Source: Deltaproteobacteria bacterium
GTDB taxonomy: Bacteria > Desulfobacterota > DSM-4660 > Desulfatiglandales > Desulfatiglandaceae
NCBI GenBank assembly: GCA_018644785.1
Contig: JABGPV010000110.1
Coordinates: 1 to 15,682 of the forward strand
Length of the DNA stretch: 15,682 nucleotides
Reading direction: 5' to 3'
Shown here: piece by piece, positions 1 to 8,031 of the stretch
Position numbering within the stretch: the stretch's first letter is position 1
Layout of the letters: every line of letters begins with the position of its first letter
Notes under the pieces: model-generated
What the model saw: the letters and a program-made list of their open reading frames with translations, nothing else
The model's database searches: none
What the model was told of the DNA's origin: nothing
Translations under genes and position numbers: made by a program

Positions 1-40
1 AATGGGTCCAACAAAAAATGGTCGTAAAATTCAGGATTGC

Positions 41-46
41 AGGGAG
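41..46 (+). promoter_or_regulatory. Ribosome binding site that decides the start of the cNMP/PilZ gene
   Basis: AGGGAG lies 9 nt before ATG 56. It directly abuts ATG 47 and is downstream of ATG 2, so it favours the start at 56. Confidence 0.55.
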
Positions 47-55
47 ATGAGACAA

Positions 56-829
56 ATGACAGACAATCCTTCAACAATTCCTCCCATCGTACGCTTGTCG
101 TACCGTAAAGGAGATCTTATTGTCAAAGAAGGGGACTACGGGATATCGATCTATAAAATCCTGGAAGGCAAAGCGATGGTTTTAAAGGAAAGTGAAGGCA
201 GAGAGATTCCACTGGTCACCTTGGCAATGGGTGATATATTCGGCGAACGGACATTTCTCAACAGGGCCTCCGAAACCCGTTCGGCATCGGTTCGCGCCCT
301 TGAAAATATGACTGTGGAGGTTTGGCACACCGCAAGATTATCACAGGAATATAATGAGATGCCACCCATTGTCAAATATATCACAGACCAAATCCTGACC
401 CGGTCCATCCGAATGAATAACCTCATCGTCAAGCTGGTTACCCAGGAACAGAAAGCAAAACTAGCGGAAAAAAGAATGGACCCGTTGACTTCTCAAAGGC
501 GATTTCACAGGAAAAAAGTAGATATGGTATGCCAATACCGACCATTTGGTGCTTCCGACCGATTTCATCTGTCCGGCAGAATCAAAGACATCAGTTTGGC
601 GGGTTTGGGAATGGAGGTTATGCGCAGAGACGCCTCCGGCGTTTCACATGTTCTAGGGGACTGTTTTGTGGTAACCATTGTTTTGCCTAACAAACAATCG
701 TTGGAACTGGAAGCGGAAGTGGTGTCTGTTCAAAAAGGGGAAATAGCTGGAGAGCTGGTGTTGGGCATGTCTATCTCCGAAATTTCCCCCAAAGCAAAAA
801 AGTCCCTGGGCTTTTTTTTGATGCCGTAA
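56..829 (+). CDS. Cyclic-nucleotide-binding protein with C-terminal PilZ domain
   Basis: Predicted cytoplasmic signalling protein of 257 aa with no DNA-binding or catalytic domain. Residues about 12-125 form a cNMP-binding (CAP_ED) fold. FGE at 62-64 and Arg75 in TRSAS match the phosphate-binding cassette that contacts cyclic nucleotides. Residues about 146-255 are a PilZ domain with both c-di-GMP motifs, RxxxR (Arg148-Arg152) and DxSxxG (DISLAG, 178-183). The protein may therefore sense cAMP or cGMP and c-di-GMP together; ligand binding is inferred from motifs. I chose ATG 56 because AGGGAG at 41-46 sits 9 nt upstream. In-frame ATGs at 2 and 47 exist, and an origin left of the window cannot be excluded. 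The next gene starts 18 nt downstream, so the two are probably co-transcribed and continue into the que genes. Confidence 0.85.
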   Translation: MTDNPSTIPPIVRLSYRKGDLIVKEGDYGISIYKILEGKAMVLKESEGREIPLVTLAMGDIFGERTFLNRASETRSASVRALENMTVEVWHTARLSQEYNEMPPIVKYITDQILTRSIRMNNLIVKLVTQEQKAKLAEKRMDPLTSQRRFHRKKVDMVCQYRPFGASDRFHLSGRIKDISLAGLGMEVMRRDASGVSHVLGDCFVVTIVLPNKQSLELEAEVVSVQKGEIAGELVLGMSISEISPKAKKSLGFFLMP

Positions 830-847
830 CGGTTAAGGGAGATAAAC

Positions 848-1282
848 GTGGAATTCGAGACATTGATTATCGCCTATCTGGCCAATGAAGAAACATATGA
901 GTCCGGAGAGATTATCATTGAAGAAGGGACCAAAGGCGACTGGGTCTATATCGTGTTGGAAGGGCAAGTCAAGGTTACCAAGAGAACCTCTGCAGGCATG
1001 TTAACCATTGATCTTTTGAAGCGTGGTGCCATTTTCGGCGAAATGGCACTTTTCGGAAAGGCTCTTGAGGCCAGGAGTGCCTCAGTAGTTGCCGCAGACG
1101 GCCAAGCGCGTGTAGGCGTTCTGGACACCCGTCAATTAATTGATGATTATGAATCCCTTACGCCAAGAATCAGGTTGTTGATCAAAGCGCTGATCATGCG
1201 CCTTAAAGAATCCAATGAAAAAGCGGCTACCCTCGTTGTAGCGGCCAGCGAAAAGAAGCGTAAGAACCTAACCCCCTTTTAA
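848..1282 (+). CDS. Small stand-alone cyclic-nucleotide-binding protein
   Basis: 144-aa cytoplasmic protein that is almost entirely one cNMP-binding domain (residues about 10-125). The phosphate-binding cassette is well kept: GAIFGEMAL with FGE at 63-65, then Arg76 in EARSAS. There is no HTH, kinase or PilZ domain, so it must act through a partner or as a regulatory subunit; the partner is unknown. The start is GTG 848, with AAGGGAG at 835-841 six nt upstream. It is a divergent paralogue of the preceding gene's N-terminal half, which suggests local duplication of the cNMP module. queD follows after 31 nt on the same strand. The family call is firm; the ligand and role are not known. Confidence 0.87.
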   Translation: MEFETLIIAYLANEETYESGEIIIEEGTKGDWVYIVLEGQVKVTKRTSAGMLTIDLLKRGAIFGEMALFGKALEARSASVVAADGQARVGVLDTRQLIDDYESLTPRIRLLIKALIMRLKESNEKAATLVVAASEKKRKNLTPF

Positions 1283-1313
1283 CGCCTTTGGCGATACCGA
1301 AAAATATGGAGAA

Positions 1314-1703
1314 ATGATGACGCAGGTGTTTGAAATATACGTGCAAACGCACTTTTCAGCAGCACATGCTTTAAGGGGATACCCCGGGGATTGCGCCCGC
1401 GTTCATGGACACAACTGGATCATCGATGTTTTTGTCCGGTGCAACAAACTCAACGAGATCGGCATCGGTCTTGATTTCAGGGAGATTAAAGAGAGTGTCA
1501 AGCGCGTTCTTAAAGACCTGGACCATTTCAATTTGAATGAACTTCCGGTGTTTCAAGACGTAAACCCCACCTCCGAAAATATCGCCAGATTCTTATACCG
1601 GGAACTGAGCAGACACCTCAACTCCGACAGTATCACCGTCTCCAGAATCAAGGTTTCGGAAACCCCCGGCGCCGGCGCTTTCTATTGGGAGGAACACCCA
1701 TGA
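1314..1703 (+). CDS. queD: 6-carboxytetrahydropterin synthase QueD
   Basis: Second step of queuosine-precursor synthesis: converts 7,8-dihydroneopterin triphosphate to 6-carboxy-5,6,7,8-tetrahydropterin in the cytoplasm. The 129-aa length is normal for the PTPS/QueD family. Zinc ligands are visible as His18 (HFSAAHAL), His31 and His33 (VHGH). The catalytic Cys27 is in CARVHGH, the Asp70-His71 pair is in LDHFN, and Glu116 is in SETPGAG. GGAGA at 1308-1312 is only 1-2 nt from ATG 1314 but about 5 nt from the next in-frame codon, ATG 1317, so the true start may be 1317. The TGA stop overlaps the queE ATG, indicating translational coupling. The folE product that makes the substrate is not encoded in the window. 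Confidence 0.95.
   Translation: MMTQVFEIYVQTHFSAAHALRGYPGDCARVHGHNWIIDVFVRCNKLNEIGIGLDFREIKESVKRVLKDLDHFNLNELPVFQDVNPTSENIARFLYRELSRHLNSDSITVSRIKVSETPGAGAFYWEEHP
1687..1692 (+). promoter_or_regulatory. Ribosome binding site for queE inside queD
   Basis: GGGAGG lies within the last codons of queD, 7 nt before ATG 1700. It excludes the in-frame ATG at 1685 and supports ATGA-coupled translation. Confidence 0.6.
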
Positions 1704-2347
1704 CGCTTCGTGTCAATGAAATATTTTACAGCATACAGGGGGAATCCTCCTATGCGGGACTCCCTTGTGTATTTGTCCGGTTGACCGGATGCAATCTGAG
1801 ATGTTCCTACTGCGACACCCGGTATGCCTATGAAGAAGGGGGTGTCATGGAGATCAACCATATTTTCGAGCAGATCTCCCCCATGCAATGCCGACTGGTG
1901 GAGATCACCGGTGGAGAGCCTCTTATCCAGGAAAAAACCCCCATTCTGGTGGAAAGCCTGCTTGAAGACGGCTATGAGGTCTTGCTTGAAACCAACGGCA
2001 CCCATGATATCAGCCGGCTGGATGATCGGTGTGTGAAAATCGTGGATTTCAAATGCCCTTCCAGCGGCATGAGCGATCATACGGATATGGAAAACCTGGA
2101 TCGGCTTTCACTTCGCGATGAAATCAAATTTGTTATGGGAACCCGTGAAGATTATGAATATGCCAGAGAGATCGTGGGCCACATGAAGTCCCGTTCGCTC
2201 TTAATCAGCTCCGTTAATTTTTCCCCCGTGTTTGACCAACTGGAGCCGGAAATCCTGGCGGAATGGATACTGGCGGATCACCTGGCGTGCCGGTTGCATC
2301 TCCAACTCCATAAATATATCTGGGGACCCGACGCAAGAGGGGTTTAA
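1700..2347 (+). CDS. queE: 7-carboxy-7-deazaguanine synthase QueE (radical SAM)
   Basis: Radical SAM enzyme of 215 aa that ring-contracts 6-carboxytetrahydropterin to 7-carboxy-7-deazaguanine (CDG). The [4Fe-4S] motif is CX3CX2C (Cys31, Cys35, Cys38 in GCNLRCSYCD), matching the classic radical SAM spacing. The family N-terminus NEIFYSIQGESSYAG (6-20) and the SAM-contacting GGEP (71-74) are present. The start at ATG 1700 is supported by GGGAGG at 1687-1692, 7 nt upstream, and by the exact ATGA overlap with the queD stop. An in-frame ATG at 1685 would lie inside queD and precede the Shine-Dalgarno sequence, so it is less likely. queC begins 6 nt after the stop. Confidence 0.95.
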   Translation: MTLRVNEIFYSIQGESSYAGLPCVFVRLTGCNLRCSYCDTRYAYEEGGVMEINHIFEQISPMQCRLVEITGGEPLIQEKTPILVESLLEDGYEVLLETNGTHDISRLDDRCVKIVDFKCPSSGMSDHTDMENLDRLSLRDEIKFVMGTREDYEYAREIVGHMKSRSLLISSVNFSPVFDQLEPEILAEWILADHLACRLHLQLHKYIWGPDARGV

Positions 2348-2353
2348 AAACAG

Positions 2354-3040
2354 ATGACGGGTTCCAAGAAAAAAGCGGTTGTATTGTTAAGCGGAGGGCT
2401 GGATTCGACCACCGTTGCGGCCATTGCCGTCTCCAAAGGGTATGATGTTTTCGCTCTCAGCTTTCGATATGGACAGCGTCACGCTGTGGAGCTTTTAGCG
2501 GCTCGGCGGGTGGCGGACAGTCTGGATGTGACAGAGCACCTGATCATGGACATTGATCTCCGGAGGATCGGGGGTTCCGCGCTCACGGACCGGATTGATG
2601 TTCCCAAAGGCCGCAGTGAGGGATCAATGGAAAGTGGAATCCCCGTGACCTATGTTCCCGCACGCAATACCATATTTCTTTCATATGCCCTGGCATGGGC
2701 GGAAGTACTGAACGCCCGGGATATCTTTATCGGTGTCAACGCCGTGGACTACAGCGGCTATCCCGACTGTCGGCCGGAATTCATTGCGGCATTTGAACGG
2801 ATGGCGAGCCTGGCCACAAAAGCAGCGGTTACGGGCCGATGTCGAATTCAAATCAAGACCCCCATCATCAATATGAGCAAAGCGGAAATCATCCAAACGG
2901 GACTTGCGCTGGGTGTTGATTACAAATTGACACACAGTTGTTATGACCCGGCACCGGATGGAGAGGCCTGTACTCTCTGTGACAGCTGTCTTTTGAGGAA
3001 AAAGGGTTTTGAGGAAGCCGGGGTAAAGTGGATACCATGA
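2354..3040 (+). CDS. queC: 7-cyano-7-deazaguanine (preQ0) synthase QueC
   Basis: ATP-dependent enzyme of 228 aa that turns CDG plus ammonia into preQ0. The adenylating PP-loop SGGLDS is at residues 13-18 near the N-terminus. The C-terminal zinc site is formed by four cysteines, Cys196, Cys206, Cys209 and Cys212 (SCYDP, then ACTLCDSC), as in characterised QueC proteins. The length is normal. The start ATG 2354 follows queE by 6 nt; the best Shine-Dalgarno candidate, GAGGGG at 2337-2342, is 11 nt away, so translation may depend on readthrough from queE. The TGA stop overlaps the ATG of the TRAP receptor gene. With queD and queE this completes the preQ0 branch; queF, tgt and queA/queG are not in the window. 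Confidence 0.95.
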   Translation: MTGSKKKAVVLLSGGLDSTTVAAIAVSKGYDVFALSFRYGQRHAVELLAARRVADSLDVTEHLIMDIDLRRIGGSALTDRIDVPKGRSEGSMESGIPVTYVPARNTIFLSYALAWAEVLNARDIFIGVNAVDYSGYPDCRPEFIAAFERMASLATKAAVTGRCRIQIKTPIINMSKAEIIQTGLALGVDYKLTHSCYDPAPDGEACTLCDSCLLRKKGFEEAGVKWIP

Positions 3041-4095
3041 AAATCGGAGTTTGCGTTCTGGTGGTATTGAGTTTGATGGCCTTTATGGTGGGGCTGCCCA
3101 TAGCGGCTGTTGCCGAGCCTTCGGCTACAATAAAATTGGGTCACGTGGCACCGCCCTTTCATGGGCAGAGCAAGGGTGTGGATGCCTTTGCGGCCTATAT
3201 TAAAGAAAAAACCGACGGCAGAATCGATATTGTGACGTTTCCCATGGGCCAGCTGGGCGGAGAACGTTCCATGGCGGAACAGGTCCAGATGGGAACCCTG
3301 CAGATTGCCGCCATCTCTTCGGCCGTACTTCAAAACTTCGTACCTCAGGCAGCCATCCTGGATATGCCTTTTATTTTTCCGGATCGAGAAACGGCATACG
3401 CAACCCTGGATGATCCGGAAGTACAGAAAAAAATCTTCTCCTATTTCCCCAAAAAAGGATTTATGGCCATTGGTTGGACTGAAAACGAATTCAGGGATTT
3501 CACCAACAACAAACGGCCGGTTCGGAAGCCTTCGGATATCAAGGGTCTCAAGGTCCGGGTCATGAACTCCCCCGTTTATCTCGATACATTCAGACACTTA
3601 GGTGCATCTCCGGAGGTTATTCCTTTTCCGGAAATCTATCACGCACTTCAAACCGGCCTGATTGATGCGCAAGAGAGTCCCATTCTCACATCGGTCTTAA
3701 TGAAGTTTACGGAAATAACCAAAAATGTGACCCTCACCCACCACTCTTTGACCGAGTGTATCATCGTTGTGACCCCGGATTACTGGGAGACACTTTCTCC
3801 CGAGGATCAGCAGACTTTCAGGGACGCCGCCAGGGTGGCCGTTGACACCAATCGGAGGGTCAATGCCGAACTGCACAACAAACTGCCCAAGAGCGGGATC
3901 AGCATCACTGAATATTATAAAAAGAGCGGGATTGAAGTGGTCGACCTGACCCCGGAAGAACGGGATTCATTTCAGAAGGCAATGGTCCCGGTATGGAATA
4001 AATACCGCAAAAAGATCGGCAATGAAATTTTTGATTTCATGCTGACCAAAATCGAGGAACACCAGCAGGAAATTTCGGCTTCTTACCTGAAATAA
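3037..4095 (+). CDS. TRAP transporter solute-binding protein, DctP family
   Basis: Predicted periplasmic receptor of a TRAP transporter, 352 aa. It opens with a signal peptide: Lys2, a hydrophobic stretch at about 4-24, and cleavage after AVA (26). The mature part is a DctP fold. Arg174 in GLKVRVM is at the position that usually binds the substrate carboxylate, and [12 protein letters not shown] (about 202-213) is the usual signature. ATG 3037 was chosen over the upstream GTG 3028 because it overlaps the queC stop as ATGA and gives a clean signal peptide. No DctQ or DctM membrane subunit is present, so it must use one encoded elsewhere. The substrate cannot be read from sequence; DctP proteins usually bind organic acids. 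The 3' end overlaps purQ by 13 nt on the opposite strand. Confidence 0.9.
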   Translation: MKIGVCVLVVLSLMAFMVGLPIAAVAEPSATIKLGHVAPPFHGQSKGVDAFAAYIKEKTDGRIDIVTFPMGQLGGERSMAEQVQMGTLQIAAISSAVLQNFVPQAAILDMPFIFPDRETAYATLDDPEVQKKIFSYFPKKGFMAIGWTENEFRDFTNNKRPVRKPSDIKGLKVRVMNSPVYLDTFRHLGASPEVIPFPEIYHALQTGLIDAQESPILTSVLMKFTEITKNVTLTHHSLTECIIVVTPDYWETLSPEDQQTFRDAARVAVDTNRRVNAELHNKLPKSGISITEYYKKSGIEVVDLTPEERDSFQKAMVPVWNKYRKKIGNEIFDFMLTKIEEHQQEISASYLK

Positions 4096-4910
4096 TCCAC
4101 CGCATTCCGAAAGATGGCGATCCCGCCCCCTTCTTCCTGTTCAATACGCTCCCCCCGCTGGGCAAGGGCAAGCTTTCGCCGGGTCCAGTCCGGATGATTG
4201 GTGAAATGGTTGAACGCCTCCGGATGGGGCATGAGCCCGAAGATGCGACCGGTGGGGTCGCATATACCGGCAATATCGGACAGGGACCCATTGGGATTTA
4301 CAGGCCAGAGACCATCCGCCGGGGTTCCATTATGATCGGCGTATTGCAGCACCACCTGGTTGTTTTGAAAAAGTCTTTGAACGGTATCCTCGGTTGCGTA
4401 AAATTTCCCTTCCCCATGCCGGACCGGGAACTCCGCACGGGAAAGCCCCCGGGTGAAAATATTGGGTGATTGGGTGTTGACTTTCAGGTTTACCCAACTA
4501 TCGATAAAATTCCCCGAGTCATTATGGGTCAGCGCCACCTCCCGATCCTGGTATCGGCCGTCAAAACCCGGCAGCAGGCCCAGATTGACCAGCGCCTGAA
4601 AACCATTGCATATTCCCAGGATCAGATTTCCCGCATCCACAAAAGCTTTGAGCTGATCCCCCAGGTGTCGCTTCATTTTTGAGGCCATGAGAACGCCTGC
4701 GCCATGATCGTCGGCCCAGCTGAAACCACCCCCAAAGACCAGAATCCGATAGTCTTCAAGGGCCTTGGTGGAACCGCTTGATGTGTTACGGATCAATTGA
4801 TTGATGTGCATCCTGTGGGGATCGGCGCCGGCCAAGTGCAACGAAAAATCGGTTTCGTTATCGCAATTGAGCCCATAGCCGGTGAGGACCATTGCTTTTA
4901 CCTCTTTCAT
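4083..4910 (-). CDS. purQ: FGAM synthase glutaminase subunit PurQ
   Basis: Glutaminase subunit of phosphoribosylformylglycinamidine synthase (fourth step of purine synthesis), supplying ammonia to PurL. The 275-aa protein is a class I glutamine amidotransferase. The nucleophile is Cys101 in LGICNGFQAL, and the triad is completed by His229 and Glu231 in GLMPHPEAF. The N-terminus VLTGYGLNCDNET is typical of the PurQ domain of large PurL proteins. ATG 4910 was chosen because it overlaps the purL TGA as ATGA and has GGAGA (4917-4921 on this strand) 6 nt upstream; an upstream in-frame ATG at 4937 lies inside purL. It is longer than Bacillus-type PurQ (about 230 aa) and resembles the C-terminal domain of one-chain PurL. 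The stop overlaps dctP. Confidence 0.93.
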   Translation of the reverse strand: MKEVKAMVLTGYGLNCDNETDFSLHLAGADPHRMHINQLIRNTSSGSTKALEDYRILVFGGGFSWADDHGAGVLMASKMKRHLGDQLKAFVDAGNLILGICNGFQALVNLGLLPGFDGRYQDREVALTHNDSGNFIDSWVNLKVNTQSPNIFTRGLSRAEFPVRHGEGKFYATEDTVQRLFQNNQVVLQYADHNGTPADGLWPVNPNGSLSDIAGICDPTGRIFGLMPHPEAFNHFTNHPDWTRRKLALAQRGERIEQEEGGGIAIFRNAVDYFR

Positions 4911-7900
4911 ATGAGATCTCCAAAAGGCTTTTTCCATGAATCCTTCAGACGGTGGATGTTTTCCTTGAGCACCGTGTCACCGTTTTCTCCTGTAATGACA
5001 AAATCGGGCGCCTCGGTCACAACGCCGACCTCCTTAAACTTCATTCCGAAGAAGCATTTTTCGAAGGGTACCTGTCGTTCCGGTGCAACCGTTATGATGA
5101 ATCTGCCGCACGATTCGGAGTAAAGTGCCTGGGCGTTTGAAAGATCCGGCACAGAAGGAATTAAGGGTAATTGAAGCGTTATCCCCAATGCTCCGCCCAT
5201 TGCGGTAAGCGCCAGATGCACGGCCAGACCGCCTCTCGCGACCGCGTGGCAGGATGAAACCAGTTCACTGTTGATGGCCTGGTGGAGGGCCATGTATTGG
5301 GGCAGAAATTCCTCCGGATAAATCCTGGGGACATTGAGCCCCACCCGCTCCATCATCTGGTAATATTCGCCCCCGCCCAATTCATTTCGCGTTTCCCCCA
5401 GCACATAGACCAGGTCTCCCGGAAATTTGACGTCCATGCTGACGGATTTTGTAATATCCGGCATGACGCTTGAAACCGTGAAGAGCAACGTGGGCAATCC
5501 CGATACCTTGCGTCTTTCCCCAAAAGGGCCTTTGAGATTCCCGTCAATATACATGCTGTCTTTTCCCGAAAGGAGGGGAATATGATATTGAAGGCATGTG
5601 TCCCGCAGGGCCTGGTTGGACCGAACCAGCTGGGCGGCTTTATATTTTCCGTCCGGGTTTTGAACGGGATCATATTCAATGGTGGGCCAGCAGAAATTGT
5701 CCACACCGGCCAGATGGTCCGGATCACCCCCCACCGCCAGAACTTTTCTAACCGCTTCATCCATGGTCGCCGTTGTCATGTGGTAGGTATCAATTGTTGA
5801 ATAGGCCGGATTGACGGCTTGAGATACGGCAAGCCCTTTCAAGGATTTCAGCACCGGTCGAATCACTGCGGCGTCCGATGGCGTATCCCGCTCTTTACCC
5901 ACCAGGGGTTTGATGACGCTGGTTCCCTGGACTTCATGGTCATATTGCCTGGCGATCCAGTTGCGGGAACAGATATTGGGTCTTTGAAGCATGGCGTGAA
6001 GGAGCGCGCCATGACGTGCGGGCTCCGTGATGACCGGCTCCGTCAAACCACGCATTTTCGGAGGGGTCCACTCCGCATCAAATTCCCATTGGGGAAAATC
6101 GGACTCCAGCAGGTCCATTCGAATATACGCGCAAGTTTTTTGTTGGTATTTCAGGTGCAGAAAACCGGAGTCCGTGTATTCCCCGATGACGGTGCTTAAC
6201 ACCGCATGCTTGTGGGATAAGGCCATGAAGCGATCCAGATGTTCCGGTTTTACGGCGATGGTCATCCGTTCCTGGGACTCGGATATCCATATTTCCCACT
6301 GGTTCAAGCCTTCATATTTCAGCGGCACCCTGTCCAGGTGTACCACACAGCCGTTGCTGAAGCGGGCGGATTCTCCCACGGAAGAAGAGAGCCCCCCGCC
6401 CCCGTTGTCGGTAATAAAGTGAATCAACCCTTCATCCCGAACTTCCAGGAGAAAATCGTGCATTTTTTTCTGGGTATAGGGATCGCCGATCTGCACGTGG
6501 CCGGCCGGCGTGTTTTCGGAATAGGTTTCGGAAGCCGCTGTTACCCCGTGAATACCGTCTTTTCCCACTCTTCCACCGCTCATGATGATCAGATCGCCGG
6601 GAGAAGTGGTTTTTTTGTGCGATGGCTTATTTTCCACCCTGGACGGCATAATGCCCAACGCCGTCACAAACACCAGGCATTTCCCCGTGTAGCTTTCGTC
6701 AAAGAGCAGCAGCCCGTAGGGCGTGGGAATACCGCTTTTGTTACCGCCATCCCGGACCCCTTCAATGATACCGTCCAACAGGCGTCTCGGGTGCAGATGA
6801 GGTTCAAGATCCCCCTGGTAATCCCGTTGACCCACACAATACCCATACATGCCCAAAATAAGTTTTGATCCCTTTCCCGTCCCCATGGGATCCCTGTAAA
6901 TACCCACAATTCCGGTAATGGAGCCACCATAGGCTTCCATGTTGGACGGGCTGTTATGGGTTTCACCCGTGATACAGTAGTAATGGTCAGAATCAAAGCG
7001 GGCCACGCCCGCGTTATCCCACAAAACCGAGACCACCCAGTCTTTTTCCGCCTGGATTTTCAGGGTCGGTGCTTCAATACAGGTTTTAAAGAGGCTGTCA
7101 ATGGTTTGCTGTTCGTCGCTTTGAAGGTCGTGGTAATGAAATTTTCCCCGGAACGTATTGTGGTTGCAGTGATCGCTTCGGGCCTGGGAAATGTACTCCA
7201 GCTCCACGTCAGTGGGAAGATCAAGCCCCACCTTTTTCCGTTCCTCTAAAATGTCTTTCCGTAGAAAATAGGCGCGGATCACCGGGATATCCCGATCCTG
7301 AAGCGCCAGATTCCGCTCTTTGGAAATACATTTCAGTGCTTCATTGCTTTCAATGGACAAGGTTTTCACTTCCGGTTCATGGCTCAAGATGACCTTTGGT
7401 ATCAGGAATCCAAGGCCTTCTTCCGAATTCCAGTCTTCCCTGGAGAAAATCTTCCATTGCTGAATCGCTCTGTTCGCCAGAAGCTCCGTCGCGATGCGAT
7501 GGGCCTGATCTTCTGTAAGGTTTCCCCTGATTTCATAGCATTTTGAGGTATAAACGGCTTCTTCGGATTTAAACGTGACCCCCAGAAGATCTTCAATGGC
7601 TTCTCGCGCCGTACTTCCCGCCGTATCTCGCACACCGGGCCGAAAACCGACCCAGATGAGCCAGTCAAAATCCCTTTCAATTGGGGTATACGCACTTTGC
7701 TCGGTGATGGGATTGGTAAATATATCGTTTTGAATTCGTGACAGCTGATTGGCATCAAAATGGGCGTCAATGGTCAGAACCCGGATCACCCGAACATCAT
7801 CCACGTCAAAACCGAAGTACGCCTTTGATTTTGTTTTAATGCCGACGCCGGATGCATCCGGCAGCTTGTCTTTCAACCTGATTTCCAGTCTGAATGTCAT
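4907..7900 (-). CDS. purL: FGAM synthase, fused PurS-PurL synthase subunit
   Basis: ATP-dependent synthetase subunit of FGAM synthase, which converts FGAR, glutamine and ATP to FGAM. At 997 aa it is longer than Bacillus PurL (about 740) and shorter than the one-chain enterobacterial enzyme (about 1295, with glutaminase). Residues about 1-150 look PurS-like (EIRLKDKLPDASG, FDVDDVRVIRVLTID). The linker and first AIRS-type half carry QARSDHCNH (239-247), the counterpart of the family SEHCSH motif, and GETHNSPSNMEAYGG (312-326). The second half contains LSGKDSM and VARGGLAVHLALTAMGG. The glutaminase is the separate downstream purQ, coupled by ATGA. The start ATG 7900 has no good Shine-Dalgarno sequence. 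It diverges from the ClpX-like gene across 193 nt. Confidence 0.95.
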   Translation of the reverse strand: MTFRLEIRLKDKLPDASGVGIKTKSKAYFGFDVDDVRVIRVLTIDAHFDANQLSRIQNDIFTNPITEQSAYTPIERDFDWLIWVGFRPGVRDTAGSTAREAIEDLLGVTFKSEEAVYTSKCYEIRGNLTEDQAHRIATELLANRAIQQWKIFSREDWNSEEGLGFLIPKVILSHEPEVKTLSIESNEALKCISKERNLALQDRDIPVIRAYFLRKDILEERKKVGLDLPTDVELEYISQARSDHCNHNTFRGKFHYHDLQSDEQQTIDSLFKTCIEAPTLKIQAEKDWVVSVLWDNAGVARFDSDHYYCITGETHNSPSNMEAYGGSITGIVGIYRDPMGTGKGSKLILGMYGYCVGQRDYQGDLEPHLHPRRLLDGIIEGVRDGGNKSGIPTPYGLLLFDESYTGKCLVFVTALGIMPSRVENKPSHKKTTSPGDLIIMSGGRVGKDGIHGVTAASETYSENTPAGHVQIGDPYTQKKMHDFLLEVRDEGLIHFITDNGGGGLSSSVGESARFSNGCVVHLDRVPLKYEGLNQWEIWISESQERMTIAVKPEHLDRFMALSHKHAVLSTVIGEYTDSGFLHLKYQQKTCAYIRMDLLESDFPQWEFDAEWTPPKMRGLTEPVITEPARHGALLHAMLQRPNICSRNWIARQYDHEVQGTSVIKPLVGKERDTPSDAAVIRPVLKSLKGLAVSQAVNPAYSTIDTYHMTTATMDEAVRKVLAVGGDPDHLAGVDNFCWPTIEYDPVQNPDGKYKAAQLVRSNQALRDTCLQYHIPLLSGKDSMYIDGNLKGPFGERRKVSGLPTLLFTVSSVMPDITKSVSMDVKFPGDLVYVLGETRNELGGGEYYQMMERVGLNVPRIYPEEFLPQYMALHQAINSELVSSCHAVARGGLAVHLALTAMGGALGITLQLPLIPSVPDLSNAQALYSESCGRFIITVAPERQVPFEKCFFGMKFKEVGVVTEAPDFVITGENGDTVLKENIHRLKDSWKKPFGDLI

Positions 7901-7949
7901 TATACATACCCGTTCTTATCAAAATTTTTGAGGACCCTACCTTCTGCTT

Positions 7950-7977
7950 TGTATCTTGAAACCAAGGCTTTCGTCAA
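7950..7977 (-). promoter_or_regulatory. Candidate promoter for purL-purQ
   Basis: On the minus strand TTGACG (7977-7972, five of six consensus bases) is followed after 16 nt by GATACA (7955-7950), a poor -10 box. This would give a leader of about 40 nt before the purL ATG. It is only a motif match; no purine-riboswitch-like core was seen in the gap. Confidence 0.3.
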
Positions 7978-7994
7978 CCGCAATTGAAAGATGG

Positions 7995-8031
7995 CCCTGA
8001 ACATACAATTGTTTCCCTGAACTTGCAATTG
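7995..8031. repeat. Tandem 17-bp repeat in the purL / ClpX-like divergent region
   Basis: Two copies, 7995-8011 (CCCTGAACATACAATTG) and 8015-8031 (CCCTGAACTTGCAATTG), match at 15 of 17 bases with start points exactly 20 bp apart. Each ends in the palindrome CAATTG (8006-8011 and 8026-8031), and a third CAATTG lies at 7981-7986. The roughly two-turn helical spacing, about 65-100 bp before the ClpX-like start, suggests paired operator sites. The binding protein is unknown. Confidence 0.45.

Noticed and set aside
1283..1313. PreQ1 riboswitch ahead of queD
   Set aside because: The gap is only 31 nt and shows no pseudoknot-like or conserved preQ1 core.
2941..3597. 218-codon minus-strand open frame across the end of queC and start of dctP
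   Set aside because: It lies antisense to two genes with clear motifs, and its protein is rich in His, Arg and Gly with no domain; it is a shadow frame.
6239..6868. 209-codon plus-strand open frame inside purL
   Set aside because: Antisense to conserved PurL catalytic motifs; composition is typical of a shadow frame.
4083..7900. Split purL/purQ caused by a frameshift in a one-chain gene
   Set aside because: The ATGA overlap with a well-placed Shine-Dalgarno and complete domains on both sides shows two normal coupled genes.
7995..8031. CRISPR-like array
   Set aside because: Only two copies with a 3-bp gap and no spacers.
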